Source: Rhexocercosporidium sp. MPI-PUGE-AT-0058 (taxonomy: Eukaryota; Ascomycota; Leotiomycetes; Helotiales). Taken from it: 64,000 nucleotides of DNA. The notes under the pieces were generated by a model. The model worked only from the letters and a program-made list of their open reading frames with translations. It had not been told where the DNA came from and made no database searches. The translations under genes and the position numbers were made by a program. The stretch is from the NCBI GenBank assembly GCA_020746875.1, contig JAGTJL010000001.1, forward strand, positions 372,001 to 436,000, written 5' to 3'. Below are positions 34,759-47,053 of the stretch, piece after piece (the stretch's first letter is position 1; every line of letters begins with the position of its first letter).

Positions 34759-37700
34759 CTAGCCACTCCTCTTAGCACCCGTAACATCCTTATCCACTTC
34801 CCTCTTCTCATCGCTCAACGAGTTGGCTTTGCTAAGACCTTTGCTAAGTCCACCCTTAACAGCCTGAGCCTCACCACCCCCCTTTCCCCCTCCTTCCTCC
34901 TTCGCCAATCCCAAAGCCACAGCTACACCCGCCCCCTCTCCCCCCACAATACCAGCACCAGCTTCAACACCAGCCTCACGACTGCTCATCCATCCCTCCA
35001 AAATCCTCCCCACCTCCCGAAACCTAACCGGCTTCGTCATGAAAATATCGACCCCAGCCTCGAACGCCATCTCCTGATCCTTCTGACTACTAAACCCCGT
35101 CAACGCAATAATAAGCGCCGGGCTATTCAGCTTCAGGCGCGGGAGTTCAAGGCGAGAATTGAGTTCCGAGGGGTCGAAAGCCGAGGGTGATTGTGGTGGT
35201 GGGAAGGGGTATGTTATCGGTGCTGTTTTTGATGTGGGTGAGAGGCCGGATGATGTCGAGGAGTGCGAGTGTGCGGAGATAGAAGGAGTGGGGAGGTTGA
35301 AGGGGAAGGAAGAGGGGGGAACACCGAGCGTCGAGATGTGTGATGATTGGGTTTGGATGAGGTTTTGGTGTTCGTAGGCAAGGCGGCGTTCGGTTTCGAT
35401 CATCTAATCAAGACTTTAGTAAGTATATTTTTCAATGTCTTCAGGTCAAGATCAGGATCAACAACGAGAAAAAACGGTCATTGAGATTTCAAGGGCGGAA
35501 CATTACGTACGCGGATGTGGCGGGTGGATTCATAGCCTGTCATTATCGGCATGGAGACGTCTGTTCACGTGGATGTTAGACAGATTGATGACAGGTTTGA
35601 GAAGGATACATGGGAGACAGGGGGCCATCGTACCCATGAAAATAACATCAAAGCCTCCAGGTCTTTCTCTAAAAGTCTCTAAAGCTATGAGACCATTTGA
35701 AGCTTTCTCGAACTCCCATTTATTCTTCTTCATGTACGTTGCCAGGAGCATCATATTGACGGGGTTATCCTTCAGTTTTATTAGCCAATGATTTTGCCAT
35801 CCCATGACGGAATCAAACCTCAACAAGCAGCATCACTGGCTTTCTAGGTGGCGGCGGTGAGGCATCTGGAGATCTAGGTCTCAAATCCTCTAGATGGCTC
35901 GTACTACTACCAGGCGGTTGCAAATCCGACGAGATCTGCGACAAATTCGTGCTGGGCACAACGCCAAGACTTAGGATATCTGACGTTTCCGTAACCTCGA
36001 TTTCCGTGTTACTGACTTTCGTATCGGCCATGCGTCGTGATGGTGCGGGTGTAGGACTTTCAGGTTCCGCTAACGAACCCAGCGTCGGTGTCTTCCCCAG
36101 ACTGGGCGTTCGTATAAGATTCAGCACTGTTGGCGAGAACCCAATCGATGACTGCAGATCTCCAATCAGCCGCGAACTACTACTCGTACCTGCAGTCACC
36201 AGTGCCCTTTGTTCCGAAAATGCTTCGATATGGGGCCCCTTCTGACTTACCCTGTCTTCAACTGGTGTATGTAGTGTTCCATCTTCGGTATCTAGACAAT
36301 TTAGTAGGGCCTTGGCTAGGCGATGAGGTCCACAGGGCTTGCTGACGAATTCCACGATCTGGCCGGTGTGTAATCGAGATGGGAATATGTCTCTTCGAGC
36401 ACCGTTACTGCAGAGGATGAGTAGTATCCCATACTGTGTTTCGGAAACTGCTTGGTTAAGGTATGCAGACTCGTCTGCAATGGCAATATCAGCAGCTTCG
36501 CCGCTTGGAACAAGTTTCAGGCCGAACCAGTCAGACGAATATTTCTCCATTGACGCCTTCAAACTTGCGAGAGCGTCAAGTTGCAGCTGAGACCGTCCAG
36601 ATAGGTTGTCAAACCCTAGAATGCTGACAGTTCGACCGCCTGCTCGACGACGAACGTGTTCAACCTGATCTTCATTCTGGTACAACTTGTCGGACTTCGA
36701 TACCAAATCCTTCGATGGCGGAGGGCAATTTGACAGTGGTAAGCTCAATTTGATAGTAGTGCCAGTCTTCTGATCACTCTTGATGTCCATTTTCCCACCA
36801 GAGAGATCAACAATCTGTTTCACAATGCTCATCCCTAGACCAGTTCCAGGAGCAGTCACATCCTCCTTGATTGTGTTAGTATGTATAGCAAAGACCTATT
36901 TCAGTAGGCTGGAATAAGAAATCAAACCTGCGAGAAAGGCATGAACATTTTCTTCTCCATGAAATCTTTTGACATCCCCTTCCCGGAATCCGAGATCGTC
37001 AACGTCACCATCGTTCTATCGCCTGCACCAGATTTTGATCCAGGCTCGTGAGCTATAGGGTGAGCTTCGAGCTTGATCTTAATGAAACCAGCGGTGGTAT
37101 ACTTCAAGGCATTGCCAAAGATGTTCATCGTAAGACGCTTCCAAGTGCCGGGAACGGTGGGGAACTTCCACTGATCTTTGAAATCTATGTCAATTATCAC
37201 TGTGAGTAGGTCTTTGGATACACCGTATTCATCTGTTGGCGTTTGGGATCTCTGGTCCACTGTGACGTTGTCCTTCGTCCGACTCTTGGTTGTGTCGGCC
37301 AGGCCTTCTGAAGACAAGCCATTGAACTCAAAGCCAGCATAAACACCTTCAAGAACCTCCTCGATAACTGCGGACACATCGAGGTCTGCAACGACACCCA
37401 TAGGCTGCATTGTCGTTTGCCCAAATTTTTTGATCTTTGAAAAGTCCAAAACATGCTCAATCGTGTCGAGGAGAGTTCGACCACATATATCGACTGTATC
37501 AACCAAATTTCTCTGGAATCCATCCAGGGTAGTATCGGCAAGGAATTCTACGCTGGCAAGAATTCCGTGAAGCGGGCTTCTCAGTTCGTGACTAACATTA
37601 CTGATAAAGTCCCCTTTGGCGCGGTCAGCGCTGAGGGTGTTGAGTCGGCTAACTTCCGACATGACGGAATGTCCAAACGCAATTAGATACGAAAGATGGT

Positions 37701-39551
37701 TTTCAGCAGTGAAGATGCGAGTAGCAGAAGTCGACCAGGCAAAGGATCCAATGAAACATCCAGATGTAGAATCGTAAAGTGGAACGAAGAAGATCTGTCG
37801 TGCTTCAGGGAAGGCGACGAGTAGACGCAGTATCTCTGCTCGCTTCCTGGCGGCTCGACGGGCTCGTTTTTCTTCCATGGCAGAGTTGACTATGGTGACC
37901 ACAGAGCAGTCTCGTGAACTGGGGATAGGATCAGAAGAAACGGGGCCATCTGCATCAAAGACAAACAATTCTCCTTGGGGATACCTCCTGACAAGGGACG
38001 TGAGTAGACTTTGGTCAATGGCAGTAAAGGTTCGGGGAGGGTTGCTGTTGTCGCTCTTCCATGACGAAGAATTGCGAGTCGAGAACCCTAGAATGTCTGA
38101 CTTAATTCCCATTGATGAAGAGGTAGGTAGCCCGCTAGCTTGTGAGTGGTTTGTGTGTGAATGGTGTGAGTGGTTTGAGAGGTGGCTGTGAGGCAAGACA
38201 TGTGGTGAGGGGCCCGGCCTGACCTCCGGGGGGTCGTCCTCGCCAGACTCTGAGTCCGAGTCGGTGGTATCTGACTCGTCAGTCGAACGTCGCGGATCCA
38301 TCTCCAAAGTACTTCTTCCCTGATAGAATCGGAAAGGTGCGTCGAAGAACACAGCACCATCAACCTCCATGCCTTCTCGCACTAAATTTGACGCTCGAGA
38401 AAAGGTAGCATGAAGGCGATTAGCGAATCCAGTATTCGCAAACTCATCATCTCGACCTCCGGCGAGAAGATCGTGAACTTGGTCTTCAGCTCCTTCAAAG
38501 ACGGATTTCAAAATTGGAACCTGGGGAACCTCGGATGAGGAACTCCATGGGGAATTGTTGAAATTGAAGCGTGCATCTGGATTGGTTCCCGTATGCTGGA
38601 GAGGAGACTGGAGTGGGGAGTCCACAGTCACGGTTGGTTGTGACCGGAAGGATCCTAATTGCTTTTGTCCATTCCTATAGCTTCCTGTGCCATCATTTTT
38701 GTTGGTCTCCCATTGAAATCCCACACCGGCGCCAGACGGAAGGTTGTATCTCTTGAGTCGCTGCCAATCTCCATCCATAGTCCCATCACCTTCAATAAAG
38801 GCATGCAGTGCTTGACTCATCATGGTAACTCTGACAATGTCCTCCTTTGCCCGGATGCCCTCCAGATGATCCATAACCGTAGCAGCCATCTTTGTGAGGA
38901 ATTGAGCCTGGTCCAGAGATATTTCCGTCCGCGGCCTGTCATCCACCACGTAGACACATCCGATGTTCACACCCTTGAGATTGGTCAGAGGAACACCACA
39001 GTAAAACCTCAAATATGGCACTCCCCTGACACAATCAAGATTTCTCGTCTTCTCGTCCAGCTGCAAATCCGGAACCAAGTACCATGGTGTCGTATCCTGC
39101 TTCGAGCCCAGTCCCAGAGTCTGTTCGCAGAGAGATGCGCCGCGCGGGACTCGCGCACCGCTGATTGAGAGCCATGCATTCTGCGCACCATCATCGTCGC
39201 TGATACTCAGAGTACTTGTAGATTCCGCGAGGAAGTATTCGTTTTCGTGATCGATGAGCGAGACGATAGCTCGTTGTGCATCTAATCGCAGCGCAATCAG
39301 TTGGGCGAAGGCTGTAAGCGCTGTATCGGAGAAGGACTGCTGGGTATTGAAGTTCGTGACTTTAGGGAGGAAGTGAGGGCCATGCACATTGCTTGGGTCG
39401 ACTGGAGATAGTTCGGGGGTATCCGTTGCCTTTGCGATACCCTTGGGTTGATAGTATCTACTCGAGTGAGACGCTTTTCTTCAAGAAGAGGAGAATAGAG
39501 AGCGTCGTACCTGTAGACTTCCCTCGAACGAAGGGTCTCTGCCGAAGTCAT
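34759..39551 (-). CDS. Hybrid histidine kinase with GAF, HisKA, HATPase and receiver domains
   Basis: Six exons, right to left: 39551-39511, 39457-36928, 36865-35819, 35769-35634, 35560-35511 and 35403-34759, giving 1482 residues. A GAF-type sensor spans roughly residues 60-215 (RAIVSLIDHENEYFLAEST, FYCGVPLTN). The dimerisation/phosphoacceptor motif NVSHELRSPLHG carries His637. ATP-binding boxes follow: MNIFGNALKYTT, ISDSGKGMS and GTGLGMSIVKQI. After a Ser/Pro-rich linker of about 300 residues comes the receiver domain, with phospho-acceptor Asp1252 in VIFMDVSMPIMTGYE, the codon split by an intron, and the conserved Lys in FMTKPVRF. The receiver is interrupted by a low-complexity insert of about 80 residues after HIRMIETERR. 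It should relay environmental signals by phosphotransfer to an HPt protein. Confidence 0.93.
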
Positions 39552-41235
39552 GTTTGCAAGCGATGATGAAGGTCAGCCAGCGGCCATACTGGGCTAACAG
39601 TTGTAGTGGCGTCAGCTTGGTTATGTATGTATAAGAGACCGAGTCGTGGCTGAGGTTTGCAGAGAATTGCGGCAGCGCCGAAGAAGAGAAGGGATCTTTT
39701 GCTCGTATGGGATGGGATGGGATACTCTGCCCAAGTTGATGCCAAGAACATACGACTCAGGAAGCGAGGTTCAGGGCAGGGCAGGGTCTGCGGGAGACGA
39801 GTATCATCAACTGGCCTGGGATGAAAACGTGGAAAAGAGGGAATCAACCGGGCTCCGAAGACTATGTGACCGAGGTGTTGGATTTTACAGAGGGTCCGCC
39901 CAGACGATCTCTGACAGGCAGTCCTCTCTCTCTCTTTGGTAGCGAAGGCAGTTGGTATTGTTGATGTTATTGTTGTCGCTGTCCTCCTCGCGGTCGCTCT
40001 CGCTGTCACAGGTGTCGTCGATGTCCTGGTGCTCTCTGGTCGTCGTGCCCAGGTTGTTCGGCCTGATTATAAGCTAGTTCGGGTTGGGTTGGCTTTTAAT
40101 CGAATTGAAGCTGCTCAGTGCTCGTACCGCTGTGGACGCAAGTATTGCTGTTTTCATTATCAGACATTGATATGGACAAGGATATGGGACACGACTGGGG
40201 ATAGCAAAAGAAGGTGGAGATGGCAAGGTCATGGCATGGTCATGGCATAGGAGGGGATGACATGGAAATCGAGATCGAGACCACGATCGGAATCGAGAAA
40301 TTCAGGGTCCAAAGCCAAGACAACGGAACATGGACGATAAACGACTGCTAGCGGTGGCTCAGCCCCGTTGAGGGCGTGGTGTGGCTCGACTGTGGCTAAA
40401 ACGTGGGGCTTCTGTTCCCCTGCCAGCTGGGAGGGAGATGTCGCATCGGATGTTGTTTTGTCCCAAGCTTCAATCACCGTTGATCCTTTGCATCCTCAAA
40501 AGGATGAAACTAATGCAAGAAGAAGGCAAAATCAAATACAATGCATATGTAACTGCATCACTATCTGCTTATTGAATGAATGAAATATGACTATATGGTA
40601 TCAATACCGCCCAATCCTACTAAATCGGGCTCACCATTCATTCAAGCCTCCAACTGCCACTAATTCCAAGGTTTGCTCTCCCATGCATGAATACCTCCCA
40701 CGACGAATGTAACTCTCGCCACCCGCTTCGAAAATTCCAAGATTCCTTCCCGCGTCCAGTACCAAACGACAGGCTACGAGCACTTCTCCTCCACGAACCT
40801 TGGAAATCTAGACTCTCACTCACATTGCCAGCCTGGCACACACGAGCCACAAGAACGGAGGTTCGTCCGTCATGAACCCCTGCCCAGCTCAAAGCGACCC
40901 TGAAAAGAAATACAAAAAACAAGCTCGACTACCGAGAGCAGGGGAAATGCGTTTCAGAACCCTGGCTTCATGTAGCTTCTTTCGGTTTGCCTCTTGTGGC
41001 TGACCTGTCTTCTTTGAGCTTATACATGTGGTTGGAGGCGATAACCACGGCACTCGTTCTCTAACTTTTCTTCGTCGGGAGGGTAACCGAACCCATTCAC
41101 ACACAATGGCTCTCCGAGTGGCAAGTATTCCCATGTTTCGAGTGTCGCCACCAAGTACCTTTATTATCTGATGCACTCGATGCCTGTTGAGAGGGTCCTG
41201 GTGGAGAGTCTGTATCGATTTGACACCTAGATAGC
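39552..41235. other. Intergenic, upstream of the histidine kinase
   Basis: A GTC/GTT-rich low-complexity run at 39955-40030 lies 400 bp upstream of the kinase start and may be part of its long leader or promoter. Purine-rich and CATGG repeats follow at 40210-40250. Short open frames around 40640-41180 give no recognisable protein. Confidence 0.35.
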
Positions 41236-41383
41236 CAGCCTCTACGGCAGTGGCCCCTGGAGGACTAGCAGAGCATCACGACATATAAGCATCTACAGAT
41301 GCCTTCCCCAGAGATATACGTAGGTACAGGGGATGTGTAGTAGCGCTCCGCTGGTCCTCCGGGGCCCACTGCCGTGGAGGCTG
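41236..41383. repeat. Long imperfect inverted repeat (39-bp arms)
   Basis: The left arm (41236-41274, starting CAGCCTCTACGGCAGTGG) pairs with the right arm (41345-41383, ending CCACTGCCGTGGAGGCTG) with only a few mismatches. About 70 bp separate them. It could form a strong hairpin or be the ends of a small non-autonomous element. No target duplication was seen. Confidence 0.6.
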
Positions 41384-41547
41384 AGAAGTGAGGGGAGGAG
41401 ATCAGGGCAAAGAATGAACAGAAAATAACGGAATAGACGACCCATAGGCCATGCAATTCAGCACAAATATATAATGTAGACTAAACATCGTATGTACATA
41501 AGCAAGTAAGTATATACACTTCCCCATCCATTCCCCATGCATCTTAA

Positions 41548-42822
41548 CTAAGCCGGACACCCCCCTTCCGGAAAATTACAAAAACTCCCATTCCCTCCCC
41601 CAACAATACTCACCTCATCGAAAACCACATTCCTACAACTCCCTTCCCCACAAAGCACATAATAATTCATACTCCCCTTCCCAGCTGCCGTACCCGTGAC
41701 GTTCTTGAAGAGGATGTTCTCGATCATGACGCCGTTGGAGGGGATGCCTGTGGGGCCGCCGTTGAGGTAATCTTGTTGGATGTCGATGCCGTAGTCGGAG
41801 GCGGCGGTTATGGCGAGGTTGAGGTACGTTATGTTGGAGATGGAGCCCGTGGTGTTGAAGTTTGATTTTATGCGGGCGCCGTTGGTGGAGTTGACGAGGG
41901 TGCTGTCTTTGAACTGTGGTAGGGGAGGGTGTGAGCTAAAGTTTCTTGTACTGTGTGTCGGGAGATAGGAAGGGAGGGGGGGAATTAATTGGGATGAGAT
42001 GGGTCGGGATGGGATGACAGCTTACCAGAACATTAGTGACATTGTTATTCGCCTTCCCCCCAACAGAACCAATACTCAACCCATGCGATCCCGAACAAAG
42101 CATGCCCGACGCAGTTATATTATATCCGCTGGTGACAGCAACGCAATCGTCCTGATTATACACCGTACAGTTCTCGATCAGGACATTGCTGCTTGACCTG
42201 ACGCCGAAGCCGTCAGAATTGTGTGCTGCGTTCTTGTCGCCGCTGAGGTTGTTCGGGACGTCGCCTGCTCGGTTGTCCATGAAGATGTTGCGGATCGTGA
42301 TGTCTGATGACCCGTCTATTGAGAATCCATGGGCGGGCCAGTTTTGGATCATGAGGTTCTCAATTATGGATCCTGAGGTCATCTTGACTTTGATGAATGT
42401 GTTTGGTCTTTCGGGTCATGTTAACGTTGTGTTTTGTTGAAGGGCGTGTGAGGAAGGTCTTACTTGGGGCGACCACCATTAGAACCAAGACCATCCCAAT
42501 ACAGAGATCCGTTTCCTTCGATCACTCCCCCCGGAGCCATGGTGATGGTGACATTCTTCCCCCCGAAGCTGATGGGGTTGAAGTTACTCGAGTTGGTGAA
42601 CTCGAACGAAGTTGTTCCCGCAAACGTAACCACGGAATTCTTCTTTAACTTGGAGAGGTCGATGGTACTATTTGATGGCGCGACGATATCCTGAAGGGTA
42701 ATATTCGTACAATTGGAGATGGCTGAAGCGATCTGGTTGAATTGGGTACAGATACACGAGTCTGCGGCAAAGACGGTCGTGGAGATGGAAGACAGCAAGA
42801 TATATAAAAGAGTGGAATGCAT
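41548..42822 (-). CDS. Secreted polygalacturonase (glycoside hydrolase family 28)
   Basis: Three exons, right to left: 42822-42464, 42407-42026 and 41913-41548, giving 368 residues. The N-terminus MHSTLLYILLSSISTTVFAA is a signal peptide. GH28 active-site blocks are in order: NSDGFG with Asp185, NQDDC with Asp206 and Asp207, CSGSHGLSIGSVG with His228, and ARIKS with Arg261 and Lys263. Six or more N-glycosylation sequons and paired cysteines fit a secreted enzyme. The parallel beta-helix fold hydrolyses alpha-1,4-galacturonan in pectin. The presence of SHG and RIK suggests endo-acting activity, but endo/exo mode is an inference. Promoter elements were not identified. The gene looks intact. Confidence 0.94.
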
Positions 42823-45300
42823 CTTGGCGACAGAAGACGAGCGATGCTTAACTGAAAGAAGACTGAAGATCAAACGGAGAAATACTGATTAGATCGAAGA
42901 CAAGACAGAGGGGTGCATAGACACTTATGTTGACCTCGGTATAGCGTCCAATCTTGCAGGACAAAGGCAAATAAACTCTTTGTCTTATTCGTCTCATCAA
43001 TCCGAGGCTCTCGTGTTTTGTTGCGAGAAATCTAATTGATGGGCGGTGTTCATGCAAGTCCCCAATGCAGATGATTGATTGTGGAGATTTGAGGCTGCTG
43101 AAGCCACTCGCAACGTGTGTTTCCTCGTCTATATAGTCTTCGAAACAGCCGTTGCCTCTCCTTGGATATGTTCCAACCTCCGGCAGGGAAGTGTCGAGTA
43201 CGAGCCTCCAAACATGAGATTGACATGTGTTGGAGATGGGGCTAATCGTTCACAGCAAAGGCTACTGGAATTTATCCACAAGTCGTGCGCTCGACCGACG
43301 AGGATTTCTATATTGAGAGGGAGAGTGGACACTTCAACTTGATTGGAGATGACGAGTAAATTGCACCAGGGGACAGGGAAGGAAAGGAAAACACTTTCAA
43401 ATTTTCTTTGAAAGAAGGCATGGACAAGCGGAAACTCAACCGATCTTGGTTCCGTGTTTACTCGGTTTGGTGAAACTTCTTGTAATGAGAGATTGTGGCA
43501 TAAGGTGGATGATACCAGACGATGTCTATATGGGGGGGCGATCGGATGGAAGGAATATGATTGGAAATGGACGGAAGACCTCGAAATGAAACGAAGTTTC
43601 AGCTAAGCGATCACATGACATCGCCAAGACCTTGTATTTGGCCCCCAACCTTGGTTTCTTCCTCCTCCATTCACGTTGACTTCAATTCTCACTCGAACTC
43701 CCACAGCAAATAGCCCATAACCAAGCGATGGCCCGAAAACTCCAAATCCGGTCAAATGCTGGAAGCGGCTCAGTACGTCTGCAAGCTACGAACTCGGAAC
43801 AGGCTGCAGTCCTGCAGTACTCCCAACAAACGATGACCGCAGGAGGATGTGGATGGCTGGCCAGACCAGCCTGAGTCTGGAATCACCTCAGCCTTTCGAG
43901 ACGCGTTCGACTTGTCAACTCGTGGAACTCCTCGTCACATCGACTTCCCCGAACATCCTCGCTGTACCACCTTCCAAATCGAATAAGATGATGATGTACA
44001 TTAACTCTGCCAGTGATTCGAGTAAGCCCAGAAGTCTGTACCTCGAATCATCTTCTTCCCGTAGGCATGTGCCTTTCACCTCCTCGCCAGACCTGCAACT
44101 CGATTGGACCGTCTTTACGCACCGGATATACTGAGGATTCTGACGGCATCTTCGGCTGCATCAGGGCGGCAGGAAGCATGCATGCAAGAGTCCAGGAGCC
44201 CACGAATAGGATACAGGCTGCTCGCCACATTAAGTTTCGGGATGCCATTCACAAAAGGATGCCCTCCCACACGATCGCACGGAGCTGTTGGCAGAGCATA
44301 AGCCAGGGCAGAGGAGAGTTGATCATGACTCCGGTCTCGCGATCTGATCCTTTTGCTTCTGCCTGGAGACAAGCCCGGGTCTCACACCTTGCTGCGCCAT
44401 TTCCATCGCTGTCAGGCGATCTGCGGTCAGGACAGCAGCTATTCGCAGCAGACGAATCAATACACGCGATGGCTGCAAGAGGCAAAACTCGCCCGTGTCC
44501 GAGTGGTCTTGATCCTGGTCGGGCTATTTTGTACCCCTGTTACTCTGTTACTACTGCATAATCTCCACTGTTTGGGGCAAGAAAATGGGAAAGGTATAAG
44601 TCGAAGGGCCGTCCGACTTTGATAGCAGCGATGGGAAGCATCCGCTCTCATCACTTCTGTGCCAGGGCCGCCCTTTTGAACTCGTTTCCACGCCCTCGTG
44701 AGCGTCAGTCTGCACTTCCTGCTGCTGTTCATGCACATCTGGCCAGCCAATTGCCTATCACAGCCAGAAAGAGGACAAAGGACCCACAAAAATATGCAAT
44801 CCACGACCCCTCATTGGCTTTTCCAGGCTTCCACCTCCTCGCCCTTCACCGAAGATGCTCAATACACGCAACTCGACAGTCTCGCCAAGGCCACTTCTCT
44901 GGATGGACTCGAGGCTCAGACGATGCAGGAGGGGGGCTACTCGCCTTCTGATTGGTCGACTCGAGACTTGACGTTCCTGATTGGCTGCATCTGCTCGGTC
45001 TTCTGACTGAACACTCGATCATTGCCTCTCGTTGGCTCACTCGATCCCCACTGGTCAATCAAGGACTCTGGTTGGCAATCCTGAGGATCCTGACTGTACA
45101 ATCCAAGACTGGATCTGGTTGGCTCCCGGGTGCCCTCGTTGCTTGCTGGACGCTGATGCTGGAGGCCCCTCGTGCTGGACTGTACAGTGCTTCATGACAA
45201 GATAAACCGTATGTTTGTCTGCTTGGGAAGTATCCAGCATGGCGCAGCATAATACAGAACAGCATCGAGTCTCTCCCATACTGGCCTCAGTACAGCAACG
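42823..45300. other. Long gene-poor stretch
   Basis: About 2.5 kb hold only short overlapping frames on both strands, with peptides that look random. Base composition is fairly even. The first 500 bp would include the promoter of the polygalacturonase. I find no repeat of the GTTGCA family here except a weak resemblance near 43015. Confidence 0.35.
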
Positions 45301-45323
45301 GAAGCTCCCTAGCAGGATGGATT

Positions 45324-45378
45324 GAGGAGCTCAACTGGTAGTTCCTGTCCTTGATCTGTTCCATGGCGGGTTCAATAT
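45324..45378 (+). ncRNA. tRNA-like relic or Pol III internal-promoter-like segment
   Basis: GAGCTCAACTGGTAG (about 45327-45341) matches a tRNA D-arm/A-box, and GCGGGTTCAATA (about 45366-45377) resembles a B-box at nearly the normal distance. I could not form a proper acceptor stem or a full T-arm, so this is not called as a working tRNA. A tRNA-derived SINE head or a decayed tRNA gene is possible. Confidence 0.3.
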
Positions 45379-45840
45379 ATTGTATTGTTGCAATTATGTA
45401 TTGGACTGTCGGTCAATACCAGACCGACAGTGGTCTGGTGTGCTATCATCAATTGGGCAAATCCAAGGACAGAGGTAAGTCCTTCGTTGACTCGGGGTCT
45501 AGCGAAGTCCTGTGGTAGGTGCTGGCAGGTCGATTTCTACTTCCGCTACGCGTCCCTCTCTTTTCCCCCTCCGCCTTTCACTCTCGCCTCGCTCCTCACC
45601 ACTCACAACTCACCACCCAGTCCAAGCTCTTCCCTCCTGTCCCATCTCATTTTATTCCCTTCTCATTCCAACAATTAAACACCACAATTCCTCTACTTCT
45701 ACTGCATTGATCCAAATTGGTCAGTACCGCTCACATCTTGCGCTATACATCAACCTCAATTCAAAACCAAAATGTAAGCCGCAGCGCTCCCCAAGCTATG
45801 ATGGTCCTCGCTGATGCTGGAGCCTAGCTCCCACTGCATC

Positions 45841-46458
45841 ATGTCTTCCTTCGTCGGGCAAGCTTCCCAAGGCGTGGCCGCCGCTGAATCTTCCACAAAT
45901 GACCAGAATGAAGGCATCAACTCTCCTAGGGCCATTTACACAGGCAAAAAAGAAGCTGCCGCTACAGGCGGGGAGAGCTTCAAAGACAGCGGATTCTTCG
46001 ACGACGAGTCTTACACTCCGAGGGTCGACTACGAGGACTTCCAACTCTACAGAGACGATCTTTCTGAGATCGATCCCGACACAGACAAGTTCTTCGCAGA
46101 TGCAGATGCATCAGTGCAAGAGCATGCCGGGTCCTTCTACAGCGAGAGCAACGACAGCGGGGTGGATTTCGACGGTTACAATCTCGGCTCCAAACATGCT
46201 GCATCTGACGAGGACGCACTCTTTTTCAACACGGTCCGCGAAGTAGCCGTCTCTGCAGTCAGCAATGCAATCTTTGAAGCTCTCGAGGACTACGATGCCC
46301 GCTCGCAGTCTGATTTTATTCCTACCCCACCTCCCCGAGATGAGGATGTCGCTACTACCAACCCACTTCGCTTTTGGGTGTCAACCTACCTTCATCACGA
46401 ACACATCGCATACCAGCTCTTGCAACAACCACAACCAGTGCGCGACACGGAGGTGTAA
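45841..46458 (+). CDS. Acidic hypothetical protein
   Basis: An intronless frame of 205 residues starts at MSSFVGQASQG; an ATG nine codons upstream at 45814 is an alternative. It is rich in Asp, Glu and Ser with aromatic residues spread through the middle (VDYEDFQLYRDDLSEIDPD, FYSESNDSGVDFDGYNL), suggesting a largely disordered acidic protein. The C-terminal third contains a possible helix (TVREVAVSAVSNAIFEALED) and ends hydrophilic. There is no signal peptide or membrane segment. A pyrimidine-rich run at 45540-45700 upstream looks like a fungal promoter. I do not recognise the family. Confidence 0.55.
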   Translation: MSSFVGQASQGVAAAESSTNDQNEGINSPRAIYTGKKEAAATGGESFKDSGFFDDESYTPRVDYEDFQLYRDDLSEIDPDTDKFFADADASVQEHAGSFYSESNDSGVDFDGYNLGSKHAASDEDALFFNTVREVAVSAVSNAIFEALEDYDARSQSDFIPTPPPRDEDVATTNPLRFWVSTYLHHEHIAYQLLQQPQPVRDTEV

Positions 46459-47030
46459 TGACACATTCATGATAATAACGAAATTTTCTTTGGTATATTA
46501 TTCATCTGGCATGTTGATTGGCTTGGTTACGAGTTAGAAGTAGGTCGCGAGTTCGATATTCTTGCTTGAGCTTAGGGTACAGGCGGCGTTGTTAATACTG
46601 GGATGGAAGCTGGGAAGAGCGCAGCAGGAGTTTGGAATTCCCCTGGTGTTTATATCCAAAAGTCATTTGTTCTTGCCCATACTGCGATCTACCACATCCA
46701 CCCTCAAAATATATAATGGTCTTGCATACCTCTGCTCTTGTGCATCTTCCTCCCTCTTTAAGATACCTTAGTCTGCAAACTATTTCCCTTCTCCGCCTAA
46801 ACCACTATCTCTGGTTTTCATATCGTCGCCCGCCTAGCTGTTTCTCGCCATTCACGCAAAGAGACTTCTTTCATCCCATGTCATCCGAAACTAATCATCT
46901 CAACTCACATGCACCCACCCACAATATCCCATTCCCCCCGTCTCACACATTCTCTCATCCTGTCATCTAAATCGCAGCCTCAAATCGTCGTCCAACGAAG
47001 CTTCCTCATACCGAGTAAACTTGTTTTGCA
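46459..47030. other. Intergenic, no supported gene
   Basis: The stretch is pyrimidine-rich on the plus strand from about 46640 to 47030. No supported coding frame is seen. Confidence 0.35.
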
Positions 47031-47053
47031 TCCGATTCTTCAAACACACACAT

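Noticed and set aside
39646..40250. Frames upstream of the histidine kinase, including a Val/Ala-rich one
   Set aside because: They translate a simple GTC/GTT-rich repeat; the kinase has a good start at 39551.
43847..45279. Overlapping frames of 60-180 codons on both strands
   Set aside because: Many frames overlap on both strands with random-looking peptides, and none joins to a recognisable protein.
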